This document shows, one piece after another, positions 17,601 to 24,729 of a stretch of DNA of 42,015 nucleotides (positions are counted from its first letter, which is position 1; every line of letters begins with the position of its first letter). The stretch is taken from assembly GCA_001564065.1 (NCBI GenBank), contig LKNA01000022.1:1-42015 (forward strand). Direction: 5' to 3'. Origin of the DNA: Chitinophagaceae bacterium T5-Br10_B2g13. Its GTDB lineage: Bacteria > Bacteroidota > Rhodothermia > Balneolales > Balneolaceae. Both the position numbers and the translations under genes were made by a program. Below the pieces are notes generated by a model. That model searched no databases, was not told where the DNA came from, and saw nothing but the letters and a program-made list of their open reading frames with translations.

Positions 17601-17850
17601 TTCCCGGATTTTCAAGGTACGGAACGCTTCCGGGTTCAAAAGTTCCGTTGCCTGATGTAAATCGGTTTTCATCAGGTTGAAATTCCACCATTACGGCGAT
17701 GATGTGCAAGGTACCCTCAATGGGAGAGTTTAATCGTGGCTGAGAGGGTGAAGTAAATACTTGAGAAAAGATCGAGGCCGGAAAAATTAAACATAAAAAA
17801 AGCAGTGATATAAATAGTTTACCACTGCTTTTGAAATGTCTATAAATCAT
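14686..17850 (-). CDS. M6-like secreted protein with broken zinc motif and T9SS sorting domain
   Basis: A 1054-residue protein with a signal peptide (cleavage near residue 30). The N-terminal half follows the immune-inhibitor-A/M6 metalloprotease pattern: HIIAVMVEFQPD, SYFEAHLEFSKNYFERMSNG, then a motif ending LGLPDLF and FGLMDGAG. At the zinc site, where M6 enzymes read HExGHxLGLPDLY, this one reads AQIGSHLGLPDLF (266-278). Both His ligands and the catalytic Glu are lost, so it is probably inactive. A propeller-like region with VSDLNGDGSLNIVVAG (FG-GAP-like) follows. The last ~85 residues are a type A T9SS domain (WPNPAQNSTNIRF..., ending ..KLVQIAITK). It lies 11 bases after porV and ends exactly where the protease/barrel gene begins. 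Confidence 0.85.
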   Translation of the reverse strand: MIYRHFKSSGKLFISLLFLCLIFPASIFSQVFTSPSQPRLNSPIEGTLHIIAVMVEFQPDENRFTSGNGTFEPGSVPYLENPGTPVDALPHNQSYFEAHLEFSKNYFERMSNGTLEIDYQVLPDILRLEQDMSYYSPIGEEPDLSQLSVLTREVWNSVAEWDIQIPKIQPGDNIAFVIFHAGIGRDIELTGTTLDRTPQDIPSVYLSKEALSNMLDEPSFAGFPIQNGNVLVTNSLIVPRTLSRSGEDITGNRFVLPLSINGMLTAQIGSHLGLPDLFNTETGESGIGRFGLMDGAGIFAYNGLFPPEMSAWEKYYFGWVEPFTVPVDQEVSIDIPAVSEVRSNSISKVHLSSTEYYLIENRHRDPKGEGVTLSVRKADGTTVEQVFTNSDIAFTNQHSGFDELLEPGVITNVSNFDFSLPGGLDEEGNRELNGGILIWHIDESIIQKRLTQNEGVNSIPDQKGVKLIEADGAQDIGRPVSIGLFQNEANGSPFDFWWSGNNSRVITQTGTIILYENRFGPDTTPPNRSNSGAIPPFELFEFSDNLPDATFRIRPTEPYSDLYQLKTNRSDLSVETFTPGADQYWNSYPLSLFSVVQSGNQQLIIPGKNGLQKFNVETQELSAPFTELSTYQQPVYNSNNNLMYTSPNPSTVQEIMPLISIDLSGVGLVSVDEYPVPVNRGNLSIVEPNIIDLDGAPHRFNLDSESTESTPDQTIFRTKSSGGYSAELTQQGLLIHYPGGTAEHSLFIDDIYQRTYISIIEKENNPPLFLLVEDKSLKLFSPEDQYSTPNPLYSSSSLKRPAILDFTNNELPDFLLIDHELNALIGLNRNGAILDYFPIHPPEGVTFTATPLVSDLNGDGSLNIVVAGFTESSLNLFAYQPDGELLDGFPLLVGGVRELNDQIISPLLIEQYIAAVGPARDLKIWEFPEMRDIRWGSLYGNQLNNKSSVFINSGQHQAPDFGLLNKTETYNWPNPAQNSTNIRFQTNGPAEVQIQISTLSGRTIYSRKIESRGISVEEISVDTSSWASGGYIALITVEKDGKKESKLVQIAITK

Positions 17851-17861
17851 TCACGAGGCCA

Positions 17862-18998
17862 TTATTGGAAGTTAACCAAAAGACTTAAGCGAATCGTGTT
17901 GGCAAGAGGGTGATCTTCTTCCAAAGTGTAAATGTAACTGAAGTCCACGCCAAAAATATTATATCTGAGACCGGCACCGAGAGTAACAAATTCACGGTTT
18001 CCATTATCTGGATTTTCGTAGTAGTATCCTGATCTGAGAGCAAATAGATTGTTGTACCAATATTCAAGTCCAAAACCCCACATCAGCTGTTCAGCTAGAT
18101 TTAAAGAGACTGTTTCACCCTGGCCGGTGGTTCGTTCCAAACTTCCCCATGAGTTAAAAAGAGCTTTTCCTACTCCCATAGGCTCATAGGTCTCATCTCC
18201 GTTGGCGTCAACAACTCGTTCCGTTCTGGCCATGATTTTGGAAACGTCGTTAGTAAAGGTAATGGTGTTCATTCCCATGTTATCTAAATCCATGGTGTAA
18301 GCCCATCCAAGACGCATAACAGTAGGTAGTGGATCCTTCTGTGCATTATCGGTGTACTGCATGCCGGGACCAATATTCGCTAAATTAAAACCTGCACGAA
18401 GTGAAGCGTTTCGGTTAGCTACTTGAAATGGATCACTTCGGTAGAGGGCCGCCAGATCAACACCCACACTGGAGCCTGGATTAATTTTCTGTCCACTCAC
18501 CTCTCCATCAGCTAAAGAGCTGTAAATAAATCGAATTCCGGTACCTAAAGAGAAATTTTCAGAAATTTGATAACCGTAAGAAAGACCGGCTGCAATTTCG
18601 TAGCTGTTAAATCGTCCAAGATTTTCAGCAAATTCATCAGTTCTTATTTGCTCACCTAAATTCAGGAAAGTGATATGGCCTCCAATCGTGCCAATTCCAT
18701 CTATATGGTAAGTTCCCACTAAATAGTCATAGAAAAGATCGGCATTAAAAGCAGGTAACCAATTGGCATGAGTGATACTCACCTGATTTTGATTTTGAAA
18801 TGCCAAACCTGCCGGATTCCAGAATATTGCTGATGCGTTGTCTGCAATAGCAACACCCGTGCTTCCCATACCCGCTCCACGGGAGTCTGGTTCAATTTGA
18901 AGGAAAGGAACTGCTGTGATTCCAACTTGTGCTTGAGCTGCCGGAACAGTAAAAGCGATGATAAATGCTAAGAGGAGTGTCGATAATGCCTTTTTCAT
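17862..18998 (-). CDS. porV: PorV/PorQ-family outer-membrane protein
   Basis: A 378-residue protein with a signal peptide (1-24, ending AAQAQ). It has the family N-terminus AVPFLQIEPDSRGAGMGSTGVAIADNAS and the following FWNPAGLA motif, then a long series of alternating beta strands forming a FadL-type barrel. PorV is the outer-membrane shuttle of the type IX secretion system. It takes cargo with C-terminal sorting domains from the translocon to the sortase; PorQ relatives act similarly. The next gene encodes such a cargo, which supports the assignment. I used ATG 18998; an upstream TTG at 19049 would put 17 residues before the signal peptide. Choosing PorV over another PorV/PorQ paralogue is an inference. 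Confidence 0.82.
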   Translation of the reverse strand: MKKALSTLLLAFIIAFTVPAAQAQVGITAVPFLQIEPDSRGAGMGSTGVAIADNASAIFWNPAGLAFQNQNQVSITHANWLPAFNADLFYDYLVGTYHIDGIGTIGGHITFLNLGEQIRTDEFAENLGRFNSYEIAAGLSYGYQISENFSLGTGIRFIYSSLADGEVSGQKINPGSSVGVDLAALYRSDPFQVANRNASLRAGFNLANIGPGMQYTDNAQKDPLPTVMRLGWAYTMDLDNMGMNTITFTNDVSKIMARTERVVDANGDETYEPMGVGKALFNSWGSLERTTGQGETVSLNLAEQLMWGFGLEYWYNNLFALRSGYYYENPDNGNREFVTLGAGLRYNIFGVDFSYIYTLEEDHPLANTIRLSLLVNFQ

Positions 18999-19303
18999 GA
19001 TAAATATGCGTTGTTTTGCTACGAAAATTGTAAACGTTTCTAATCGCAAACAATTATATGGTAACCAAATTATAAGTGTAAATATACGATTATTGAAGGT
19101 GTTTCAGAATTTTGAAATGATCAATGTGAATCGCGGGTAATCAAAGTAGCAACTTTCGAATAGGCAAAAAGTTTCTTGAAGTAAAAAAATAGTTAATAAA
19201 ACAGGTAACGGGATATAATAATTGAATGAAAATATTATACATCCGTCACCCCAAAAAAGCAAAATTTTTGTGTAGGGCGACAGATGTTTTTCTATTAATT
19301 CAA
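18999..19303. other. 305-base intergenic region upstream of porV
   Basis: This gap between the end of the thiolase gene and the porV start is AT-rich and has no credible coding frame. It must hold the promoter of the long porV-to-PNP series. I see no perfect TAnnTTTG element on the minus strand. The left half, near porV, has AT-rich palindromic words such as GGTAACC (19061-19067); the right half contains the hairpin listed separately. Confidence 0.5.
19204..19250 (-). terminator. Likely terminator of the TPR-PLP enzyme-thiolase operon
   Basis: GGTAACGGGAT (19204-19214) pairs with ATCCGTCACC (19241-19250), allowing one mismatch and one bulge. The inner AT-rich arms (ATAATAAT / ATTATAC) extend the stem. 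On the minus strand the stem is followed by a T-rich stretch. It lies 54 bases after the thiolase stop. Confidence 0.45.
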
Positions 19304-20482
19304 TTAGAGCATTTCCACAACCAGTGCAGAAGCTCCGCCACCGCCGTTGCAAATTCCGGCGCATCCATATTTGCCGCCTGTTCTCTTTAGCGCATGCAGC
19401 AGTGTCACAATAATTCTGGCACCTGAGCAACCAATTGGATGGCCAATACTTACGGCACCGCCGTGGATATTTACTTTTTCAGGATCCAATTCTAAAATTT
19501 GATTATTTGCAAGCGACACAACCGAAAATGCCTCATTGATTTCGAAGAGGTCGATTTCATCTTTATTGAGCCCTGCTCGTTTCAGTGCAATGGGAATCGC
19601 ATCGGACGGGGCTGTAGTAAACCACTCCGGAGCTTTGGCTGCACTGCCATGGCTAAGTACTTTTGCGAGTGGTTTTAATCCCAGCTCTTTAGCTTTCTCT
19701 TCGCTCATAATCAGAACAGCTGCTGCACCGTCGTTTATGCTGCTGGCATTGGCTGCCGTAATGGTTCCTTCTTTATCAAAAACCGGGCGTAGTCCCGGAA
19801 TTTTGTCAAAATTTACCCGGCCTAGTTCTTCATCCTTTTCTACTTCTGTGACATTTCCTTTACGGTCTTTTACCTTGATTTTGACAATTTCATCGGCAAA
19901 GTATCCTTTTTCGGTAGCTTCAATTGCACGCTTGTACGATGTAATTGCAAATTCATCCTGGTCTTCGCGACTTATGCTGCACTCTTTAGCACAAATTTCA
20001 CCTGCATTCCCCATATGAAAGTCGTTGTAAACATCCCATAAGCCGTCTTTCAAGATTCCATCTTCAGCTTGTGCATGGCCAAGTTTTGAACCGAATCGCT
20101 GTTTTGGAAGATAGTAGGGAACATTACTCATACTTTCCATTCCACCGGCTATCATGATATCGTTTTGTCCCAGCGCAATTTGATCGGCTGCAATCATAAT
20201 AGCTTTGGTACCGGATGCGCAAACCTTATTAACGGTGGTAGACGGAGTTTTTTCAGACATCCCGGCTTTTAAAGCGGCCTGACGAGCCGGGGCCTGACCT
20301 ATACCGGCCGTTAGCACATTACCCATTACTACTTCCTGTACATCATCCGGTTTGATGCCGGCACTTTTTACAAGTTCGTTAATTACGGCTGCACCCAGCT
20401 CCGGGGCAGAAAATGATGATAAACTTCCGCCAAACGACCCAAGTGGTGTTCGTTTAGCAGCTACAATTACTGCGTTCTTCAT
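19304..20482 (-). CDS. atoB: Acetyl-CoA C-acetyltransferase (thiolase)
   Basis: A 392-residue thiolase of standard length. The nucleophilic Cys88 lies in VNKVCASGTKAI, the catalytic His348 in SIGHPIGCSGARI and Cys378 in CNGGGGAS. NEAFSVV is also present. Biosynthetic or degradative thiolases join or split acetyl-CoA units. The sequence pattern (CASG at the active site, AGGMESMSNVPYYLP) is that of short-chain acetoacetyl-CoA thiolases. It lies 15 bases after the PLP-enzyme gene and ends the four-gene minus-strand unit. A second, different thiolase is encoded at 31498-32712. Confidence 0.93.
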   Translation of the reverse strand: MKNAVIVAAKRTPLGSFGGSLSSFSAPELGAAVINELVKSAGIKPDDVQEVVMGNVLTAGIGQAPARQAALKAGMSEKTPSTTVNKVCASGTKAIMIAADQIALGQNDIMIAGGMESMSNVPYYLPKQRFGSKLGHAQAEDGILKDGLWDVYNDFHMGNAGEICAKECSISREDQDEFAITSYKRAIEATEKGYFADEIVKIKVKDRKGNVTEVEKDEELGRVNFDKIPGLRPVFDKEGTITAANASSINDGAAAVLIMSEEKAKELGLKPLAKVLSHGSAAKAPEWFTTAPSDAIPIALKRAGLNKDEIDLFEINEAFSVVSLANNQILELDPEKVNIHGGAVSIGHPIGCSGARIIVTLLHALKRTGGKYGCAGICNGGGGASALVVEML

Positions 20483-20497
20483 AAGGTTATGGTAGTT

Positions 20498-21634
20498 TTA
20501 GAATGCTTGATTTAAATCGTCTATTAAGTCGTCAACATCTTCAATGCCAACGGATAGCCTGATGAGGGAGTCTTTTAGCCCGGCTTTTTCCCGAACCTCT
20601 TTTGGTATGGAACCGTGAGTCATCGACGCCGGATGGCTAATAAGAGACTCAACACCTCCTAAACTCTCTGCAAGAGTAAATATACCGGTTTTGCTCATAA
20701 ACTCAGAAGCCTTTTCAATAGAGTCATCCTTCAGGCTGAAGGAGACCATTGCACCAAAATCGTCCATCTGCCTGGCAGCTATTTCATGATGAGGGTGAGA
20801 TTCAAGACCGGGGTAGAAGACTTCGTTTACCTTTGGATGATTTGAGAGGTGAGTGGCAATTTTTTTTGCATTTTCAACCGACCTTTGCACACGCACAGAA
20901 AGCGTCTTGATTCCTCTCAGTATTAGATAGCAATCCATCGGACCGGGTACAGCTCCTGATGTTTTAATTTGGAATCGTAACTGTTCAAGTAATTTCTTGT
21001 TCGAAGAGGCAACTGCACCGCCTATCACATCCGAGTGCCCGCCTAGATATTTTGTTGAAGAGTGCATTACGGCATCTGCTCCAAGTGTAAGCGGACGCTG
21101 AAGGTAGGGTGAAGCGAACGTATTATCTACAATACTTAAAATGTTTTTACTGCTTGTAAGTTTAGTAACGGCCTCAATGTCAATTATTCGAAGCAGCGGA
21201 TTGGTTGGGGTCTCCATCCAAACCATTTTCGTATTTTCCTGGAGGGCTTTTTCAACTTCAGAAATGTTGGTCATATCAACAAACGAGAACTCGATACCGT
21301 AATTTTCGAATACCTGTGTGAAAAGTCGATAGGTACCGCCGTAAAGATCATTTGTAGAAACCACGTGGTCTCCCGGGCGGAGTGTTTTCATAATCGCATC
21401 TATAGCTGCAACACCGCTCGAAAAGCAAACACCTTCATCAGCTTCTTCCAGGCCCGCAATCAACTTTTCAAGAGCTGTTCGGGTTGGATTGCCAACTCTT
21501 GCATAGTCGTATCCCTGATGATCATTTGGTGCTTTTTGGGCATACGTAGATGTTTGAAATATTGGAGGCATTACGGCTCCCGTCGTTTCCTCATTTTTCT
21601 GCCCTGCGTGGATGGCTTTGGTATTAAATTTCAT
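20498..21634 (-). CDS. Cystathionine gamma-synthase/lyase family PLP enzyme
   Basis: A 378-residue member of the Cys/Met metabolism PLP family. The PLP-binding lysine is Lys195 in HSSTKYLGGHSDVIGG, Asp170 (DNTFASP) holds the pyridine nitrogen, and YARVGNPTR (44-52) supplies phosphate-binding residues from the partner subunit. AESLGGVESLISHPASMTH near residue 330 is typical of the gamma-family. It could be cystathionine gamma-synthase (metB), gamma-lyase (mccB) or a bifunctional enzyme; sequence motifs alone do not decide this. It lies 3 bases after the TPR lipoprotein gene and 15 before the thiolase, so it is in an operon with them. Confidence 0.9.
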   Translation of the reverse strand: MKFNTKAIHAGQKNEETTGAVMPPIFQTSTYAQKAPNDHQGYDYARVGNPTRTALEKLIAGLEEADEGVCFSSGVAAIDAIMKTLRPGDHVVSTNDLYGGTYRLFTQVFENYGIEFSFVDMTNISEVEKALQENTKMVWMETPTNPLLRIIDIEAVTKLTSSKNILSIVDNTFASPYLQRPLTLGADAVMHSSTKYLGGHSDVIGGAVASSNKKLLEQLRFQIKTSGAVPGPMDCYLILRGIKTLSVRVQRSVENAKKIATHLSNHPKVNEVFYPGLESHPHHEIAARQMDDFGAMVSFSLKDDSIEKASEFMSKTGIFTLAESLGGVESLISHPASMTHGSIPKEVREKAGLKDSLIRLSVGIEDVDDLIDDLNQAF

Positions 21635-21637
21635 AGT

Positions 21638-22843
21638 CTAAAGATTGTATGATCTTTTTAGTGATTCTGCTTCTTCTGTCATTTCTAGTTCAACGTACAC
21701 ATCATGCAGATTCTGAATGTAGTTGATGTTATCGGGATTGTTTTCTGAAAGTCTTTCCCAAAGCGCCAACGATCTGGTTAAAAGGTCAACTCTATACTCT
21801 TCAAGTTCATTACCGGATGATATTTCTGACAGATCTGCTAAATAGCCTGCACTGTTTTTTAAATATGCAGCTTTCCGGTATGCATTCTCGTCAGAAAGCG
21901 GAACCGTTGAATCGATTTCGTTATAAAGTTCAGTAATCTCATCCAATTTTTGCAAAATCTCATTTTTCTCAGACTCTGTTATAGCCCTGCTTGAGTTAAT
22001 GAGAGTTAACGCGTTGCTGCGAAAATTGAAATAGAGTTCACCGGCCAGCGATTCTTTGTACTCTATTCTGTTTGGATACTCAACGATAAGTTCTCTCAGT
22101 ATGAGAATCGCAGAGTCATGATCGTTATTCAGCATGTAGGCGTTAGCCAGCCCATGCTTGATTTGAGCCTGCTGTGGGTATTCATCTGCCAGTTCGCTAT
22201 ACATTCGAATTGAAGAGTCGATGTTTCCCGATTCTAAATAGAGATAGGCTAATTTTTCTCTCACTTCAGATGGTCTGGAGTCCAGATTTTGAAGAGCACT
22301 TTCCAATGTTTGAATGGCTTGGTCGTATCTGTCGGCCCTGTAATAGGTATTAGCCAGAAGATTGTAGGTTACCAAACTATCGGGATTAACTGTAACTGCA
22401 TTGGTGAAATGAGAAACTACTTCATCAATTATCAGTTCATCCATAGCAGAGGTATTTTGCTGTAACAGTTTTACACCTTCACTCTGCTCAAATGACCAGG
22501 AGTTAATAACATATTGATCAATCTCTTGATTGACACTCTGATCCCGGTAATTCGCATCAGCCATGTCTCGCAAATTTCTGTAGTATGGAAGCCGCTGGGA
22601 TGGTGGGTTTGTTTTCTCAGCAACTCTTACTAAAAGAGATGCTTTTTCAATAGTTAAGCTACTGTTTTGCAGATCACTCTGTAACTGATTATCAATTTGG
22701 GAAAGTCGGTCTTGAAGCTCATTTACAGTTGTTTCTTGTGTAGGTTGCGTATTGTTTGAACGATCTGTTGTGGCGCAAGAGAGGGTAAAAAAAATCCCGA
22801 AGACAAGCAGGATGCTTGTCATTCGGGGATTAAAATAATGCAT
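21638..22843 (-). CDS. TPR-repeat lipoprotein
   Basis: A 401-residue protein with a lipoprotein signal (hydrophobic core ILLVFGIFFTL, lipobox TLSC with Cys at 23). TPR-type helical pairs follow: SLVTYNLLANTYYRADRYDQAIQTLESAL, REKLAYLYLESGNIDSSIRMYSELADEYP and the next unit (~165-265). A helical C-terminal region ends with another possible repeat. TPRs bind protein partners, so this is probably an envelope scaffold. The ATG at 22822 (MTSILL) is an alternative start that would place the signal more tightly. It lies 26 bases after a second TPR lipoprotein gene of similar layout, suggesting an old tandem duplication. Confidence 0.82.
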   Translation of the reverse strand: MHYFNPRMTSILLVFGIFFTLSCATTDRSNNTQPTQETTVNELQDRLSQIDNQLQSDLQNSSLTIEKASLLVRVAEKTNPPSQRLPYYRNLRDMADANYRDQSVNQEIDQYVINSWSFEQSEGVKLLQQNTSAMDELIIDEVVSHFTNAVTVNPDSLVTYNLLANTYYRADRYDQAIQTLESALQNLDSRPSEVREKLAYLYLESGNIDSSIRMYSELADEYPQQAQIKHGLANAYMLNNDHDSAILILRELIVEYPNRIEYKESLAGELYFNFRSNALTLINSSRAITESEKNEILQKLDEITELYNEIDSTVPLSDENAYRKAAYLKNSAGYLADLSEISSGNELEEYRVDLLTRSLALWERLSENNPDNINYIQNLHDVYVELEMTEEAESLKRSYNL

Positions 22844-22869
22844 AAAATTTGTTTAAGGGATGATTGAAA

Positions 22870-24183
22870 TTACATTCCGGCTTTTTCCATAGCTTCTTCA
22901 GCTTTTTCTTCCATACCTAAGATGGTATAAACCTGGAATAGAGATTGCCAGTTTTCCGGATTGTCCGGGTTGATTTCAGCAGCACGTTCGTAATAAACCA
23001 AAGACTCTTCTAAATTTTCACGAGCTCTTTCGTCGTAGTCTTGTGCTTCCTCGTTATCATCAGTGTTATTTCGTCTTTCAAAAAGACTTGCTGCTCTGTT
23101 CTGAAAAATAATTCCCAGAATGAAGTTCGCTGATTCATCGTTTGGCTCAAGCTCAATAACCTGTTTCATTTCACGAATAGCTATTTGAACCAGCTCATCA
23201 GCATCAGCTTCCTTTCGGTCAATTTCAGACTGGAGTTCACTGATCTGATTTTCAATTCGGTCTTGTTCAGCACCTGAAGCATTTCTCAATTCCTGACGTA
23301 ATTCGAAAATTTCTTCATAGTGATCACTCACCTCATCGTTTAACTCACTGACAATCTGGTAAATTTGTGTACCAAGTACTCGTCTGTACTGAGGATTATC
23401 AGGATCATCAGCAATCAATCCTTCAACCAGTTGGATGGCCTGGTCACGCTGTCCGGACTGAAGATATGCGTCGGCTAAAAGCTGAATGAAAATATTTTCG
23501 TCTGGGTACATTTCCATAGCTTCTTCAGCATAGGCAATGGCGCGATCGAAATTTTCATTAACCAATAAAATACCAACCATGTACTCATAGTCATCAGCTA
23601 CAGGTCTGTCCAGAAGGTCCATGGCCGTTTCATAGGATCTTACTGCATTTTCCATATCATTTTCATTGAAATATGCAGATGACATTACCTGATAAGAGAG
23701 TGCACTGTCTGGCTGAATTACCGCGGCATTTTCAAAGTGCGCAATTGCAGTAAAGTTGGGTTCCGGAGTAGCTGCACGGATGCTATCGTCATTTAATATA
23801 TTCACACCTGCGTTAAACTCATCTGCCCAGAAGGCTGTGACGGTATCTTCAAGCTCCTGATACTCATCAGGCTCTTCTTCAAGTGTTTGCATAATCTCTT
23901 TGGCACGATCATAAGATGCACGTGCTCTTTCGTAGTACTGTTTGCGATCTCTTGGATCTTCATAGGTTTCTGCTTGTGCACTTAAAACATAACCTTTGTA
24001 GTAGTGGGCAATATAGTTATTCTCGTCTTCAGCGATGGCATCATCAACGAGCTGTAGAGCTTCGTCATAATTACCGGTTAAAAGCTGAACCTGAACATCA
24101 TTAACTAATGGATCTGTAGTTTCACAGCCCCAGAGAAACCCCGCGAACAGAAAGATGAGTAGTAATGGCTTAAGACTTTTCAT
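22870..24183 (-). CDS. TPR-repeat lipoprotein with central coiled coil
   Basis: A 437-residue protein with a lipoprotein signal (LLLIFLFAGFLWGC, lipid-modified Cys near 20). TPR pairs are clear at both ends: GNYDEALQLVDDAIAEDENNYIAHYYKGY, FDRAIAYAEEAMEMYPDENIFIQLLADAY and, at the C-terminus, YYERAAEINPDNPENWQSLFQVY. Between them, ~280-335, is a charged Glu/Arg/Gln-rich segment likely to be a coiled coil (HYEEIFELRQELRN...ISELQSEIDRKEA). The protein is strongly acidic. It heads the four-gene operon and is probably outer-membrane anchored. No specific function can be assigned. Confidence 0.83.
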   Translation of the reverse strand: MKSLKPLLLIFLFAGFLWGCETTDPLVNDVQVQLLTGNYDEALQLVDDAIAEDENNYIAHYYKGYVLSAQAETYEDPRDRKQYYERARASYDRAKEIMQTLEEEPDEYQELEDTVTAFWADEFNAGVNILNDDSIRAATPEPNFTAIAHFENAAVIQPDSALSYQVMSSAYFNENDMENAVRSYETAMDLLDRPVADDYEYMVGILLVNENFDRAIAYAEEAMEMYPDENIFIQLLADAYLQSGQRDQAIQLVEGLIADDPDNPQYRRVLGTQIYQIVSELNDEVSDHYEEIFELRQELRNASGAEQDRIENQISELQSEIDRKEADADELVQIAIREMKQVIELEPNDESANFILGIIFQNRAASLFERRNNTDDNEEAQDYDERARENLEESLVYYERAAEINPDNPENWQSLFQVYTILGMEEKAEEAMEKAGM

Positions 24184-24271
24184 GTGTATTTTTCTATCAG
24201 TTGTTGATTATATTCGTTAAACAGAAAGTAACCATATATAGAGCTTTCCGCAATAATGTGGTAAGATGATT

Positions 24272-24279
24272 TATTTTTG
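24272..24279 (+). promoter_or_regulatory. Possible -7 promoter element for ridA
   Basis: TATTTTTG matches the Bacteroidota -7 consensus TAnnTTTG and lies 69 bases before the ridA ATG. No good TTTG -33 partner is visible at the usual spacing, so this is tentative. Confidence 0.25.
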
Positions 24280-24347
24280 TTTAAAGTGATTACCAATCGT
24301 ATCTATATAATGCAGGATTAACCAATAATGTTTCAATAAATTATAAT

Positions 24348-24728
24348 ATGAGTCATAAAATTATATCTACAGACAAAGCACCTGCGGCAATTGGGCCTTA
24401 TAGTCAGGCAACGGTTCATAATAAGATCGTTTATTGCTCAGGACAGATCGCATTAGATCCCGTAAAAAATGAAATCATTGATGATGGTGTGAAGGAGCAA
24501 TCTGCTCAGGTGATGAAAAATTTAGGCAAAGTTCTGGAAGAAGCGGGATCAGGTTTCGATAAGGTGTTGCGCTGTACAATATTCCTCGATAGCATGAATG
24601 ACTTCCCTGTCGTAAATGAGGTTTATGGGAGCTACTTTACCGGAAATCTGCCGGCACGTGAAACTGTCGCAGTAGAAACACTGCCAAAGAACGTGCTAGT
24701 TGAGATAAGCTGTATAGCCTACATCTAA
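24348..24728 (+). CDS. ridA: RidA family reactive intermediate/imine deaminase
   Basis: A 126-residue protein of the YjgF/YER057c/UK114 family. It hydrolyses reactive 2-aminoacrylate and other enamines/imines made by PLP enzymes, protecting them from damage. The family motifs are AIGPYSQA (14-21), YCSGQIALDP, the catalytic Arg104 in LPARETVAVETLP, and Glu119 near the end. It stands alone on the plus strand, divergent from the TPR lipoprotein operon that contains a PLP enzyme of the kind that can generate such intermediates. Its stop codon is separated by a single base from the stop of the convergent M23 gene. Confidence 0.96.
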   Translation: MSHKIISTDKAPAAIGPYSQATVHNKIVYCSGQIALDPVKNEIIDDGVKEQSAQVMKNLGKVLEEAGSGFDKVLRCTIFLDSMNDFPVVNEVYGSYFTGNLPARETVAVETLPKNVLVEISCIAYI

Positions 24729-24729
24729 A

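Noticed and set aside
19536..20018. Long open frame of about 160 codons opposite the thiolase gene
   Set aside because: It lies wholly inside a clear thiolase gene and reads as Ser/Ala-rich antisense translation without domain features.
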